From Candidatus Sodaliphilus fimicaballi (lineage in GTDB: Bacteria > Bacteroidota > Bacteroidia > Bacteroidales > Muribaculaceae): 5,498 nucleotides of DNA. Below, one piece after another: positions 1 through 5,498 of this stretch. The notes beneath the pieces are model-generated. The model was not told where the DNA came from, ran no database searches, and saw nothing but the letters and a program-made list of their open reading frames with translations. Positions within the stretch are counted from its first letter, which is position 1; each line of letters opens with the position of its first letter. Location of the stretch: assembly GCA_018065165.1 (NCBI GenBank), contig JAGHTV010000232.1, positions 1-5,498 on the forward strand, read 5' to 3'. The position numbers were made by a program, and so were the translations under genes.

Positions 1-1060
1 GTGCTGCTGTGGGGTCGGTCATGCCGGCATATAGCCAGTAGGCGCCAGCCCACGCGGCCAGGGTAGCGAGAGCGCACATCACCTTGTTCTTGGCATTCTC
101 ACTCTGGAAGAAACCAAAGCCTGTGTAAACCGAGAATGCGAGCAGTGCGAGGCTGAAGATGTTGAAGCCAAATCGCATGCCGCCCTCGATGGTGAGGTTG
201 GTATACTTCTTAGCGAAGAATGTGAGTGCCGAGCCGTTCTGGTGGAATGCCATCCAGAAGAAGATTACCACTGCAAACACGAGCAGCAGAGCCACGATGC
301 GGTCCTTGGTCTGCTTGGGTGTAAGTTCCTCGACGGGAGCAGCATTGGCTGTCTCCTTAGCCTTGGCTGCAGTGACATCGGCGTGCTTAAACCAGCTGCG
401 GCAAGCAAAGTAGATGACTGCCGAGAGGATGAGCGAAACGCATGCTACCCCGAAGCACAGACCGTAGCCGCCATAGAGTGCCTCAAGGTATTGAGGTGCC
501 TTGTCGCCATAAGTTGCTACGGCATCGGCTGTATATTCAAATCCGTATTGTGCAAGGTGCTGATTGGTAATCCAGCGAGCCATTGAGGGTGCAAACATTG
601 CACCAATGTTGATGGCCATGTAGAACAGCGAGAACGCTGCGTCGCGACGGCTCGAATACTTGGGATCGTCATACAGGTTACCTATGAGCACCTGCAGGTT
701 ACCCTTGAACAGACCGGTACCCAGCGATACGGCTGCAAGGCCAGCAAACATGGCTACCTTACCGGTAGTGTCGGGCTCGGTGGGAATAGCAAGACCCAGG
801 TAGCCCAGGAACATAATAGCAAATCCGGCTACTACGCAGCGGCCATAGCCAATCTTGTCGGCCAGCATACCGCCAAAGAGGGGAGCAAAGTAAACAACTG
901 CCAGGAAAATTGCATTTACCTGACCTGCTACAGCCTCGTCCCAGCCAAACTTGGCCTGCATGAACAGGGTGAAGATGGCCAGCATTGTGTAGTAACCAAA
1001 GCGCTCGCCAGTGTTGGCAAGCGCTAAGGCAAATAGACCTTTCGGTTGATTCTTAAACAT
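1..1060 (-). CDS. POT/PTR2-family peptide MFS transporter, C-terminal part beyond the left edge
   Basis: This is an inner-membrane symporter of the proton-dependent oligopeptide transporter family, expected to import di/tripeptides or related compounds. I translated it by hand from the ATG at 1060: 353 residues stay open to base 1, so the gene is 3'-truncated by the window. Visible family marks are the TM1 motif at residues 16-24 (NTGERFGYY), the TM4 motif GTGLFKGN at 114-121 with the conserved Lys119, FYMAINIGA at 146-154 (PTR2 signature), a charged cytoplasmic linker near 224-253, and TM7 FWMAFHQNG at 268-276. The first position of ExxERFxYY is Asn16 rather than Glu, and the TM7 acidic position is His273. 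The start is fixed by alignment with the neighbouring paralogue, which begins MFKSHPKGL against MFKNQPKGL here. It lies 133 bp downstream of that paralogue, beyond two hairpins. The exact substrate is unknown; family assignment is firm. Confidence 0.93.
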   Translation of the reverse strand, partial: MFKNQPKGLFALALANTGERFGYYTMLAIFTLFMQAKFGWDEAVAGQVNAIFLAVVYFAPLFGGMLADKIGYGRCVVAGFAIMFLGYLGLAIPTEPDTTGKVAMFAGLAAVSLGTGLFKGNLQVLIGNLYDDPKYSSRRDAAFSLFYMAINIGAMFAPSMARWITNQHLAQYGFEYTADAVATYGDKAPQYLEALYGGYGLCFGVACVSLILSAVIYFACRSWFKHADVTAAKAKETANAAPVEELTPKQTKDRIVALLLVFAVVIFFWMAFHQNGSALTFFAKKYTNLTIEGGMRFGFNIFSLALLAFSVYTGFGFFQSENAKNKVMCALATLAAWAGAYWLYAGMTDPTAA

Positions 1061-1082
1061 ATAGTTATCGTTTTACTAAATT

Positions 1083-1119
1083 AAGCCGGATAGTCCGGAT
1101 GCCCCGGAATATCCGGCTT
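1083..1119. other. Long imperfect inverted repeat (hairpin) between the two transporter genes
   Basis: The arms 1083-1092 (AAGCCGGATA) and 1110-1119 (TATCCGGCTT) are perfect reverse complements. After a 1x1 mismatch (1093/1109), an inner 5-bp stem follows (1094-1098 with 1104-1108) around a 5-nt loop. On the minus strand it lies 22 nt before the ATG of the downstream transporter and is followed by AATTTAGTAAAAC, which is not a U-tract, so it is a poor classical terminator for the upstream gene. Read on the plus strand it is followed by GATGTTTTTGTTTT, which is terminator-like, but no plus-strand gene ends here. It may be an mRNA processing or stability element, a leader structure of the downstream transporter, or a terminator of antisense transcription. 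Confidence 0.6.
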
Positions 1120-1135
1120 GATGTTTTTGTTTTAT

Positions 1136-1155
1136 CTCGGCGTTGAAACGCCGAG
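1136..1155. other. Short perfect hairpin downstream of the complete transporter gene
   Basis: CTCGGCGT (1136-1143) and ACGCCGAG (1148-1155) are perfect reverse complements around the 4-nt loop TGAA, giving a GC-rich 8-bp stem. It lies about 39 nt past the stop codon of the complete transporter, in the minus-strand reading direction. The minus-strand sequence after it is ATAAAACAAAAAC, without the run of T expected of an intrinsic terminator. It could mark the 3' end of that message by another route, or protect the RNA end from exonucleases. The function is inferred from placement only. Confidence 0.5.
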
Positions 1156-1193
1156 CACTTAGCTATTTGTTAGCGTTAGCGTTTTCGTTATTG

Positions 1194-2744
1194 TTATTTA
1201 GTAACGCGCTCGAGCCACTTAACCATTGAGAGCATAACGCCCATAGAGATGAGGCACACTACGATGAATACGCCCCAGCATTGCCACAGGTCAATCTTGT
1301 TGTACATGAGTGCACCGATGGGGAGCAGCATGTTACCAAGAGCTGTAGTACCAAGCCACAGACCCTGGCACAGACCGAGCATAGACTTGGGAGCAACCTT
1401 AGATACGAATGACAGACCCAGGGGAGAGATGAACAGCTCGGCAACGGTGAGCAGGAAGTAAGTTACAATCATAACCCAGGGACCTGCCTTCATAGCAGCT
1501 ACCTGAACAGCATCCATAGCCTTGAATTCCTCGCCTGAGGGATAACCAGCGCTGAATGAGTAAACTGCCAGGAATGCATAAGCGAGACCTGCGATGAACA
1601 TACCGTAAGCAATCTTGCGGGGAGTAGAAATCTCCTTGCCACGCTTGCTCAGTGAGCCGAAGATTACCATAACGATGGGAGTGAGCACGATTACGAAGAA
1701 TGGGTTAACAGCCTGCCACAACTCAGCGGGGAGCTTCTCGCTCATGACGAAGTCACGGGCAAAGAATGACAGAGATACGCCATTCTGGTGGAATGAGAAC
1801 CAGAAGAAGATAACCACGCCAAGCACTGCAAACAGAGCGTAGAGGCGTTGCTTCATCTCCTTAGCCATTGTTTGCTTCTCCTCGGCGCTGATCTCAACAG
1901 CTGCAGCAGCTTCCTTCTTGCCCGGAGTGGGGAAGAGGTTCTTCTTAGCAAAGAAGATTGAGAGAGAGATGAGCATAGCGATAACTGATGCGATGAACGC
2001 GAAGTGTACACCCTGGTTGAAGACTGTCAGGTAAGCCTGGCAAGCTTCGGGAGTCACTGCCTGAAGACCTGCAGTTTGAGCATATTGCTCGAGGTTAGCC
2101 ATCTGGTCGGCGGGAATAGTGCCGTTGATGAGCTGATGGCACAGGCTGGGGAGCTCAGCTACATACTTGTAGCCTGAGAGACCGAGCCACCAAGAGCGCA
2201 GGAAGGGAGCGATGAAGGGAGCTACGAGACCACCAATGTTGATGAATACATAGAAGATTTGGAAACCGCTGTCGCGCTTGCCTTGAACAGCTGCGAGAGC
2301 CTCAGGACTCTTCTTGGCAGCCTCTGCTTCCATGTCGTCATACATCTGGCCAACGATAGCCTGCAGGTTGCCCTTGAACAGACCGTTACCAAATGCGATG
2401 AGGATAAGAGCAGCGCAGGTGAGTACGAGCAGGCCTGTCATTGTGCCCTCAGTAGCAGTGATAGGTATTGCAAGAGCAACATAACCCAGTGCCATGATAA
2501 TGATACCGGTCATGATGGTGCCTTTGTAGTTTTGAGTACGGTCGGCGATGATACCGCCCACGAGGCTAAGTACATATATACCAGCCAGGAATACTGAATA
2601 GATAAGAGCTGCCTTCTCGTCGCTGAGACCAAACTTAGAGCACAGGAACAGTGAAAGCACTGCGGCCATGATGTAGTAACCAAAGCGCTCGCCCATGTTG
2701 CTCAATGCAGCAGGAATTAATCCTTTAGGGTGACTTTTAAACAT
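1194..2744 (-). CDS. POT/PTR2-family peptide MFS transporter, complete (516 aa)
   Basis: This is a complete inner-membrane transporter of the proton-dependent oligopeptide family, of normal length, likely a proton-coupled importer of small peptides or peptide-like solutes. Family motifs appear in order: NMGERFGYY at 16-24 (TM1), GNGLFKGN at 119-126 with Lys124 (TM4), FYVFINIGG at 164-172 (PTR2 signature), FWFSFHQNG at 314-322 (TM7), LWQAVNPFF at 342-350 (TM8 region), and AELFISPLGLS at 435-445 with the TM10 Glu436. The canonical first Glu of ExxERFxYY is Asn16 and the TM7 acidic residue is His319, as in the neighbouring paralogue. Against that paralogue it has an extra charged, Ala-rich stretch near 139-158 and a longer loop near 190-240. 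The ATG at 2744 gives an N-terminus matching the paralogue. It starts 43 bp after sufE with no terminator in the gap, so the two may share a transcript. Substrate is not deducible. Confidence 0.96.
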   Translation of the reverse strand: MFKSHPKGLIPAALSNMGERFGYYIMAAVLSLFLCSKFGLSDEKAALIYSVFLAGIYVLSLVGGIIADRTQNYKGTIMTGIIIMALGYVALAIPITATEGTMTGLLVLTCAALILIAFGNGLFKGNLQAIVGQMYDDMEAEAAKKSPEALAAVQGKRDSGFQIFYVFINIGGLVAPFIAPFLRSWWLGLSGYKYVAELPSLCHQLINGTIPADQMANLEQYAQTAGLQAVTPEACQAYLTVFNQGVHFAFIASVIAMLISLSIFFAKKNLFPTPGKKEAAAAVEISAEEKQTMAKEMKQRLYALFAVLGVVIFFWFSFHQNGVSLSFFARDFVMSEKLPAELWQAVNPFFVIVLTPIVMVIFGSLSKRGKEISTPRKIAYGMFIAGLAYAFLAVYSFSAGYPSGEEFKAMDAVQVAAMKAGPWVMIVTYFLLTVAELFISPLGLSFVSKVAPKSMLGLCQGLWLGTTALGNMLLPIGALMYNKIDLWQCWGVFIVVCLISMGVMLSMVKWLERVTK

Positions 2745-2787
2745 AGTGTTGTAATTTATAAAGTTAGTAATTTGTTTTTCTCAGTGT

Positions 2788-3210
2788 TTATTGCTGTGCC
2801 TGAAAGGCGAGGGCATAGGCGCGTATCTTCTTTATCATTGCCACGAGGCCGTTGCTGCGGGTAGGAGACAAGTGCTCGTGCAGTCCTATGCGGTCAATGA
2901 AGTAGAGCTCGGCGTCGAGAATCTCGGCGGGAGTGTGGCCACTGAGCACACGCACCAGCATCGAGATGATGCCCTTAACGATTATGGCGTCGCTGTCGGC
3001 AGTGAAGTTGAGCACGCCGTCCTCATAGTCGGCCTGCAGCCACACGCGGCTCTGGCAGCCCTCAATGATGTTGTCGGCAGTCTTGTACTTCTCTTCAAGT
3101 GCAGGCAGTGCATTGCCCATGTCGATGATGACTTGATAGCGGTCCATCCAGTCATCAAAGCCCTCAAACTCCTCAATGATCTCGTCTTGTATGTCGTTGA
3201 TTTTACTCAT
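2788..3210 (-). CDS. sufE: SufE-family sulfur-transfer protein
   Basis: SufE accepts persulfide sulfur from the cysteine desulfurase SufS and hands it to the SufBCD scaffold for Fe-S cluster assembly in the cytoplasm. The 140-residue product covers the whole SufE fold and is of normal size. The hallmark motif IIEGCQSRVWL lies near residues 48-58, with Cys52 at the position of the sulfur-accepting Cys51 of E. coli SufE. Further conserved stretches are VKGIISMLVRVLSGHTP and LHEHLSPTRSNG in the C-terminal half. An upstream in-frame ATG at 3246 would add 12 residues (MLKYICNTFVKV), but this stretch is AT-rich, unlike SufE N-termini, and overlaps the likely promoter, so I chose the ATG at 3210 (MSKINDIQDE). 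No sufS, sufB, sufC or sufD is in the window, so the partners must be encoded elsewhere. It follows the ppiD terminator and precedes a transporter by 43 bp. Confidence 0.94.
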   Translation of the reverse strand: MSKINDIQDEIIEEFEGFDDWMDRYQVIIDMGNALPALEEKYKTADNIIEGCQSRVWLQADYEDGVLNFTADSDAIIVKGIISMLVRVLSGHTPAEILDAELYFIDRIGLHEHLSPTRSNGLVAMIKKIRAYALAFQAQQ

Positions 3211-3218
3211 TACCTTTA

Positions 3219-3251
3219 CAAAAGTATTACAAATGTATTTTAACAAGCAAA
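3219..3251 (-). promoter_or_regulatory. Candidate Bacteroidota-type promoter of sufE
   Basis: On the minus strand, TTTG (3251-3248) is followed after 21 bp by TACTTTTG (3226-3219), a full match to the Bacteroides -7 consensus TAnnTTTG at a spacing near that reported for -33/-7 pairs. A second full -7 match, TACATTTG (3237-3230), lies just upstream but lacks a well-placed -33 element. Either would give a very short leader before the ATG at 3210. The consensus is established for Bacteroides; its use here is inference. Confidence 0.45.
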
Positions 3252-3356
3252 TTTAAGCATTTTTCTACAATAATGCAAGTTTACCCCCCATTCTGCTAAA
3301 TAAATGTGTTTTTTCGCGTTTTGCCAGCCATGTGCTGTGCTATGCTCGGGTGGGTA
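3252..3356. other. Rest of the ppiD-sufE intergenic region, no gene seen
   Basis: This AT-rich stretch between the ppiD terminator and the sufE promoter holds a run of six C (3284-3289) and short T-rich tracts. I see no RNA gene, binding-site palindrome or plausible small CDS with family features in it. It probably holds only sufE upstream sequence. Confidence 0.5.
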
Positions 3357-3392
3357 TAAAAAAGCAAGCCTCGCCGTGTGGCGAGGCCTGCT
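3357..3392 (-). terminator. Intrinsic terminator of the ppiD-like gene
   Basis: On the minus strand AGCAGGCCTCGCC (3392-3380) pairs with GGCGAGGCTTGCT (3375-3363), with one G-T wobble and an ACAC loop, a 13-bp GC-rich stem. It runs straight into six T (3363-3358). It begins 26 nt past the ppiD-like stop codon and separates that gene from sufE, so sufE must depend on its own promoter. Confidence 0.92.
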
Positions 3393-3418
3393 GTGATTAT
3401 TTCATTGATAACTGTTTA

Positions 3419-5498
3419 TCAATAGAAGGCAATCAGGTTGCGCTCGATCTTGGTTGCTTTGCCCAGGATGGCTGTGATAGCTTGTGGGTTAGCGATCATA
3501 CCAGCACCGCGTGATTGTGAGAAGCGGTTGTCGAGCTCTTGCTTAGTTGCCTTGCGCTGGCTCTTCTCAACCTTAACAACTTGGTATGCATAAACGCCAG
3601 TCTCGCCCTTGTACAGACCCTTAACTTCGCCTTGCTTAGCAACTGCTACGCGACCGATGAGACCAGGCTCGTTCTCCAGCTTGGGAGTGCGGTCGGCAGC
3701 GAAGATAACTTGTGTAGAGTCAACTGTAGCGCCCATGAGCTTAGCATAGTCAGCGATTGACTTAGCCTTGCCGTCAAATTGCTTCATCAGGTCGTCACCC
3801 TTCTTGCTGTTGCGTACCTTCTCGGTAAGTGCTTCCTTGAGGCCCTTAGCGTCGTAGGGTACATAGTCGCCATCGTAAATCTCGTCGATGCAAACTGCTA
3901 CGAGGATGTCGTTGTTGTCGCTGAAGATGGGAGAAACCTCACCCTTCTTGTTCTCAAACGCCCACTTGATGGCCTTGCGGCTATCCTTGATGCCTCCGTA
4001 GTAGGGGTTGATGCCCAATTGAGGAGTGCTGGGAGTTACAGTAACCTCGGCAGCGTGGTAGCCAGCAGCTGTTGCGTTCTTAGTGAAGTTGGCAGCAGTC
4101 TTGTTCTTGTTGAGGAACTGTTGGAACTTGTCGCGCAGGTTGTCGCTTGTTGTTGTGCTTGCATAAGCCTCGTGGCTGATGGTTGCATATGTGTAGAAGG
4201 TCTTGGGAGCCTTCTTCTCGATAACCTTCATGAGTTGTGCGCCTTGCTCGTTAGAGATGAATGCGAAGTATTCGCTGCCAGCGTTAGCGAGCTTAGCCTT
4301 CAGTGAGTCGGGATAGCTTGCTACTTGGATCCATTGGTCAGCTTGGCCTTGAGCACCCTTAACAGCCTTAGCTACATCCTCGATGGTCTTGCCACCGTTG
4401 AGCATAGCGAGAACGCTGTCTTGAGTCTTCTTGTTGCCGGGAACGCCTACAAATGTAACTTGGATAGAGTCGAGTGAAGATGTCTTGCCCATGAGCTTGT
4501 ACATCTTGTAGCTACCCTTAGCCATTGTAGTATCCTTCATTGTTGCACCAACTTCAGATGCTGTTACAAAGTTCTTGATAGCAGCGGGGAGACGATCGGC
4601 TGTAACCTTAGCAGTGTCGATGCCAACCTTGCCGTATACGCGAACTGAATCGATGCCTGCACCCTTCTTGAGTGCCTCGTAAGCACCAGCAGCAACCTTG
4701 TCGGCAGCAGCCAGGTCGGCGTCGCTAGGCATGATGTTAACAGCGATGAAGTGGATGAGACGGTTCTCCTCGTCGAGCTTGTACATAGCCTTTGTCTTCT
4801 CCCACTCAGCCTTGATGTCGGCGTCGTTTACGGGATACTTGTCGTCGCTAAGTGAAGCGAAGTCCTTCTTTACAAATGCGATGTAGTTGATGTTATCCTC
4901 GTCCTCGGCCATTTGAGCACGGTCAAGGTCGTTAGCTTGGATACCACCCATGACAAGAGTTTGGAGCTTAGCGAGCTTGTATTGCTCTACAAGGTTCTCT
5001 TTCATCTTCTCCCACTCACCACGCAGTTGAGCCATTTGTTGCTCCTCAGCGCCATACTTCTTGGGGTTAGAGATGAAGTCGTAGAGTTGAGCGGGTGTCT
5101 CAGCGCCTACTTGCTGTGCCATTTGAACAACAGCGGGAGCGGGGTTCTTGCCCACCATGAGCTCGGTGATTTCGCTGTCAGATACATAGATGCCAACCTC
5201 GTTGTACTCCTTCTCGAGCAGCTTCTCGCCAATCATAGTCTCAAGCACTTGCTGTTGACGCATTGCTTGGTCTACATTGGGCTGTTGTTGGTTGTTCTGA
5301 TCCTTAGCGGCCTCTTGCTCAACACGCTTTTGGAACGCCATGATGTCGATTTTCTCACTACCTACCTTAGCGGCGGTGCTATTTCCGGCCTGACGACCGA
5401 GAGCCTCAACGGCAACCTCTACGATGAACGCGAGAAGGGCGCCGCCGATGACGATGGCAAGAATTTTCTTTCTTTGCCTAATTTTCTCTAATAGTGCC
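3419..5498 (-). CDS. ppiD: PpiD-like membrane-anchored SurA/parvulin-type periplasmic folding protein, start codon cut by right edge
   Basis: This is a probable inner-membrane-anchored periplasmic chaperone of the PpiD/SurA type that helps fold exported proteins. The window holds 692 codons plus stop. The frame runs past the internal ATG at 5341 to the right edge, beginning (M)ALLEKIRQRKKI; base 5498 would be the G of the start ATG, giving 693 residues, close to the roughly 700 usual for Bacteroidales PpiD. Counting from that Met, there is a basic cytoplasmic tail (5-12), one membrane helix (about 13-31), a Gln/Asn-rich patch (68-84), a helical SurA_N-like region (about 85-245), then divergent parvulin-like units near 247-339, 345-429 and 435-541, and a last repeat-like piece near 593-645. 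Canonical parvulin marks such as a GGdLGw loop and a GyHI end are not visible, so isomerase activity is doubtful. A strong terminator follows the TGA. The family call rests on architecture and remembered homologues. Confidence 0.85.
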   Translation of the reverse strand, partial: ALLEKIRQRKKILAIVIGGALLAFIVEVAVEALGRQAGNSTAAKVGSEKIDIMAFQKRVEQEAAKDQNNQQQPNVDQAMRQQQVLETMIGEKLLEKEYNEVGIYVSDSEITELMVGKNPAPAVVQMAQQVGAETPAQLYDFISNPKKYGAEEQQMAQLRGEWEKMKENLVEQYKLAKLQTLVMGGIQANDLDRAQMAEDEDNINYIAFVKKDFASLSDDKYPVNDADIKAEWEKTKAMYKLDEENRLIHFIAVNIMPSDADLAAADKVAAGAYEALKKGAGIDSVRVYGKVGIDTAKVTADRLPAAIKNFVTASEVGATMKDTTMAKGSYKMYKLMGKTSSLDSIQVTFVGVPGNKKTQDSVLAMLNGGKTIEDVAKAVKGAQGQADQWIQVASYPDSLKAKLANAGSEYFAFISNEQGAQLMKVIEKKAPKTFYTYATISHEAYASTTTSDNLRDKFQQFLNKNKTAANFTKNATAAGYHAAEVTVTPSTPQLGINPYYGGIKDSRKAIKWAFENKKGEVSPIFSDNNDILVAVCIDEIYDGDYVPYDAKGLKEALTEKVRNSKKGDDLMKQFDGKAKSIADYAKLMGATVDSTQVIFAADRTPKLENEPGLIGRVAVAKQGEVKGLYKGETGVYAYQVVKVEKSQRKATKQELDNRFSQSRGAGMIANPQAITAILGKATKIERNLIAFY

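Noticed and set aside
159..586. Two overlapping plus-strand open frames in the left part of the window
   Set aside because: They lie opposite the truncated POT transporter, whose motifs are unmistakable in the minus frame; the plus frames contain no known motif.
1169..1183. Short direct repeat GTTAGC GTTAGC GTT
   Set aside because: Two and a half copies of a hexamer in AT-rich intergenic DNA; too short to support a repeat array or binding site.
1194..2744. Possibility that the two transporters are one gene broken by an insertion or frameshift
   Set aside because: The complete copy has its own start, all POT motifs and a normal C-terminus; the other begins anew with a full N-terminus, so they are tandem paralogues.
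2791..3243. 150-codon open frame on the plus strand, fully antisense to sufE
   Set aside because: It lies opposite a clearly conserved SufE gene, shows no family features, and can be explained by codon bias of the true gene leaving the antisense frame open.
3284..3289. Run of six C upstream of sufE, considered as a phase-variable tract
   Set aside because: It is short, lies outside the -33/-7 spacer and outside any coding frame, and there is no flanking invertible repeat.
3779..4306. Open frame on the plus strand inside the ppiD-like gene (175 codons), plus another at 4913-5491
   Set aside because: Both are antisense shadows, rich in Leu/Val/Ser from reversed Lys/Glu/Ala codons, with no recognisable domain or promoter.

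Overview
The window reads as ordinary chromosomal sequence from a member of the Bacteroidales, quite possibly Muribaculaceae- or Bacteroides-like. The reasons are the close resemblance of all four proteins to gut Bacteroidota versions, A-rich leaders with no clear Shine-Dalgarno sequence, and Bacteroides-type TAnnTTTG -7 boxes upstream of one gene. The genus assignment is inference from remembered protein families, not from a search.

All four genes lie on the minus strand, so transcription runs from right to left. From the right edge they are: (1) a PpiD-like, membrane-anchored SurA/parvulin-type periplasmic folding factor (3419-5498), whose start codon is cut by the right edge and which ends in a strong intrinsic terminator (3357-3392); (2) a SufE-family sulfur-transfer protein (2788-3210) with its own likely promoter; (3) a complete proton-dependent oligopeptide transporter (POT/PTR2) family protein (1194-2744), 43 bp downstream of sufE with no visible terminator between them; and (4) a second, paralogous POT transporter (1-1060) that runs off the left edge. 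The two transporters are separated by 133 bp holding two strong hairpins.

The genes do not form an obvious single pathway. The ppiD-like gene is insulated by its terminator and works in envelope protein folding. SufE serves Fe-S cluster assembly in the cytoplasm. The two transporters form a tandem paralogous pair, probably for peptide or peptide-like uptake. Their most interesting trait is that both carry Asn in place of the first Glu of the ExxERFxYY motif, and His where many POT proteins have an acidic residue in TM7.

I found no rRNA, tRNA, CRISPR array, insertion sequence, phage or defence gene, and no clear sign of horizontal transfer. The other open frames on the plus strand lie antisense to these genes and look like shadows. 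I do not see a previously undescribed system here; the observations below are modest.
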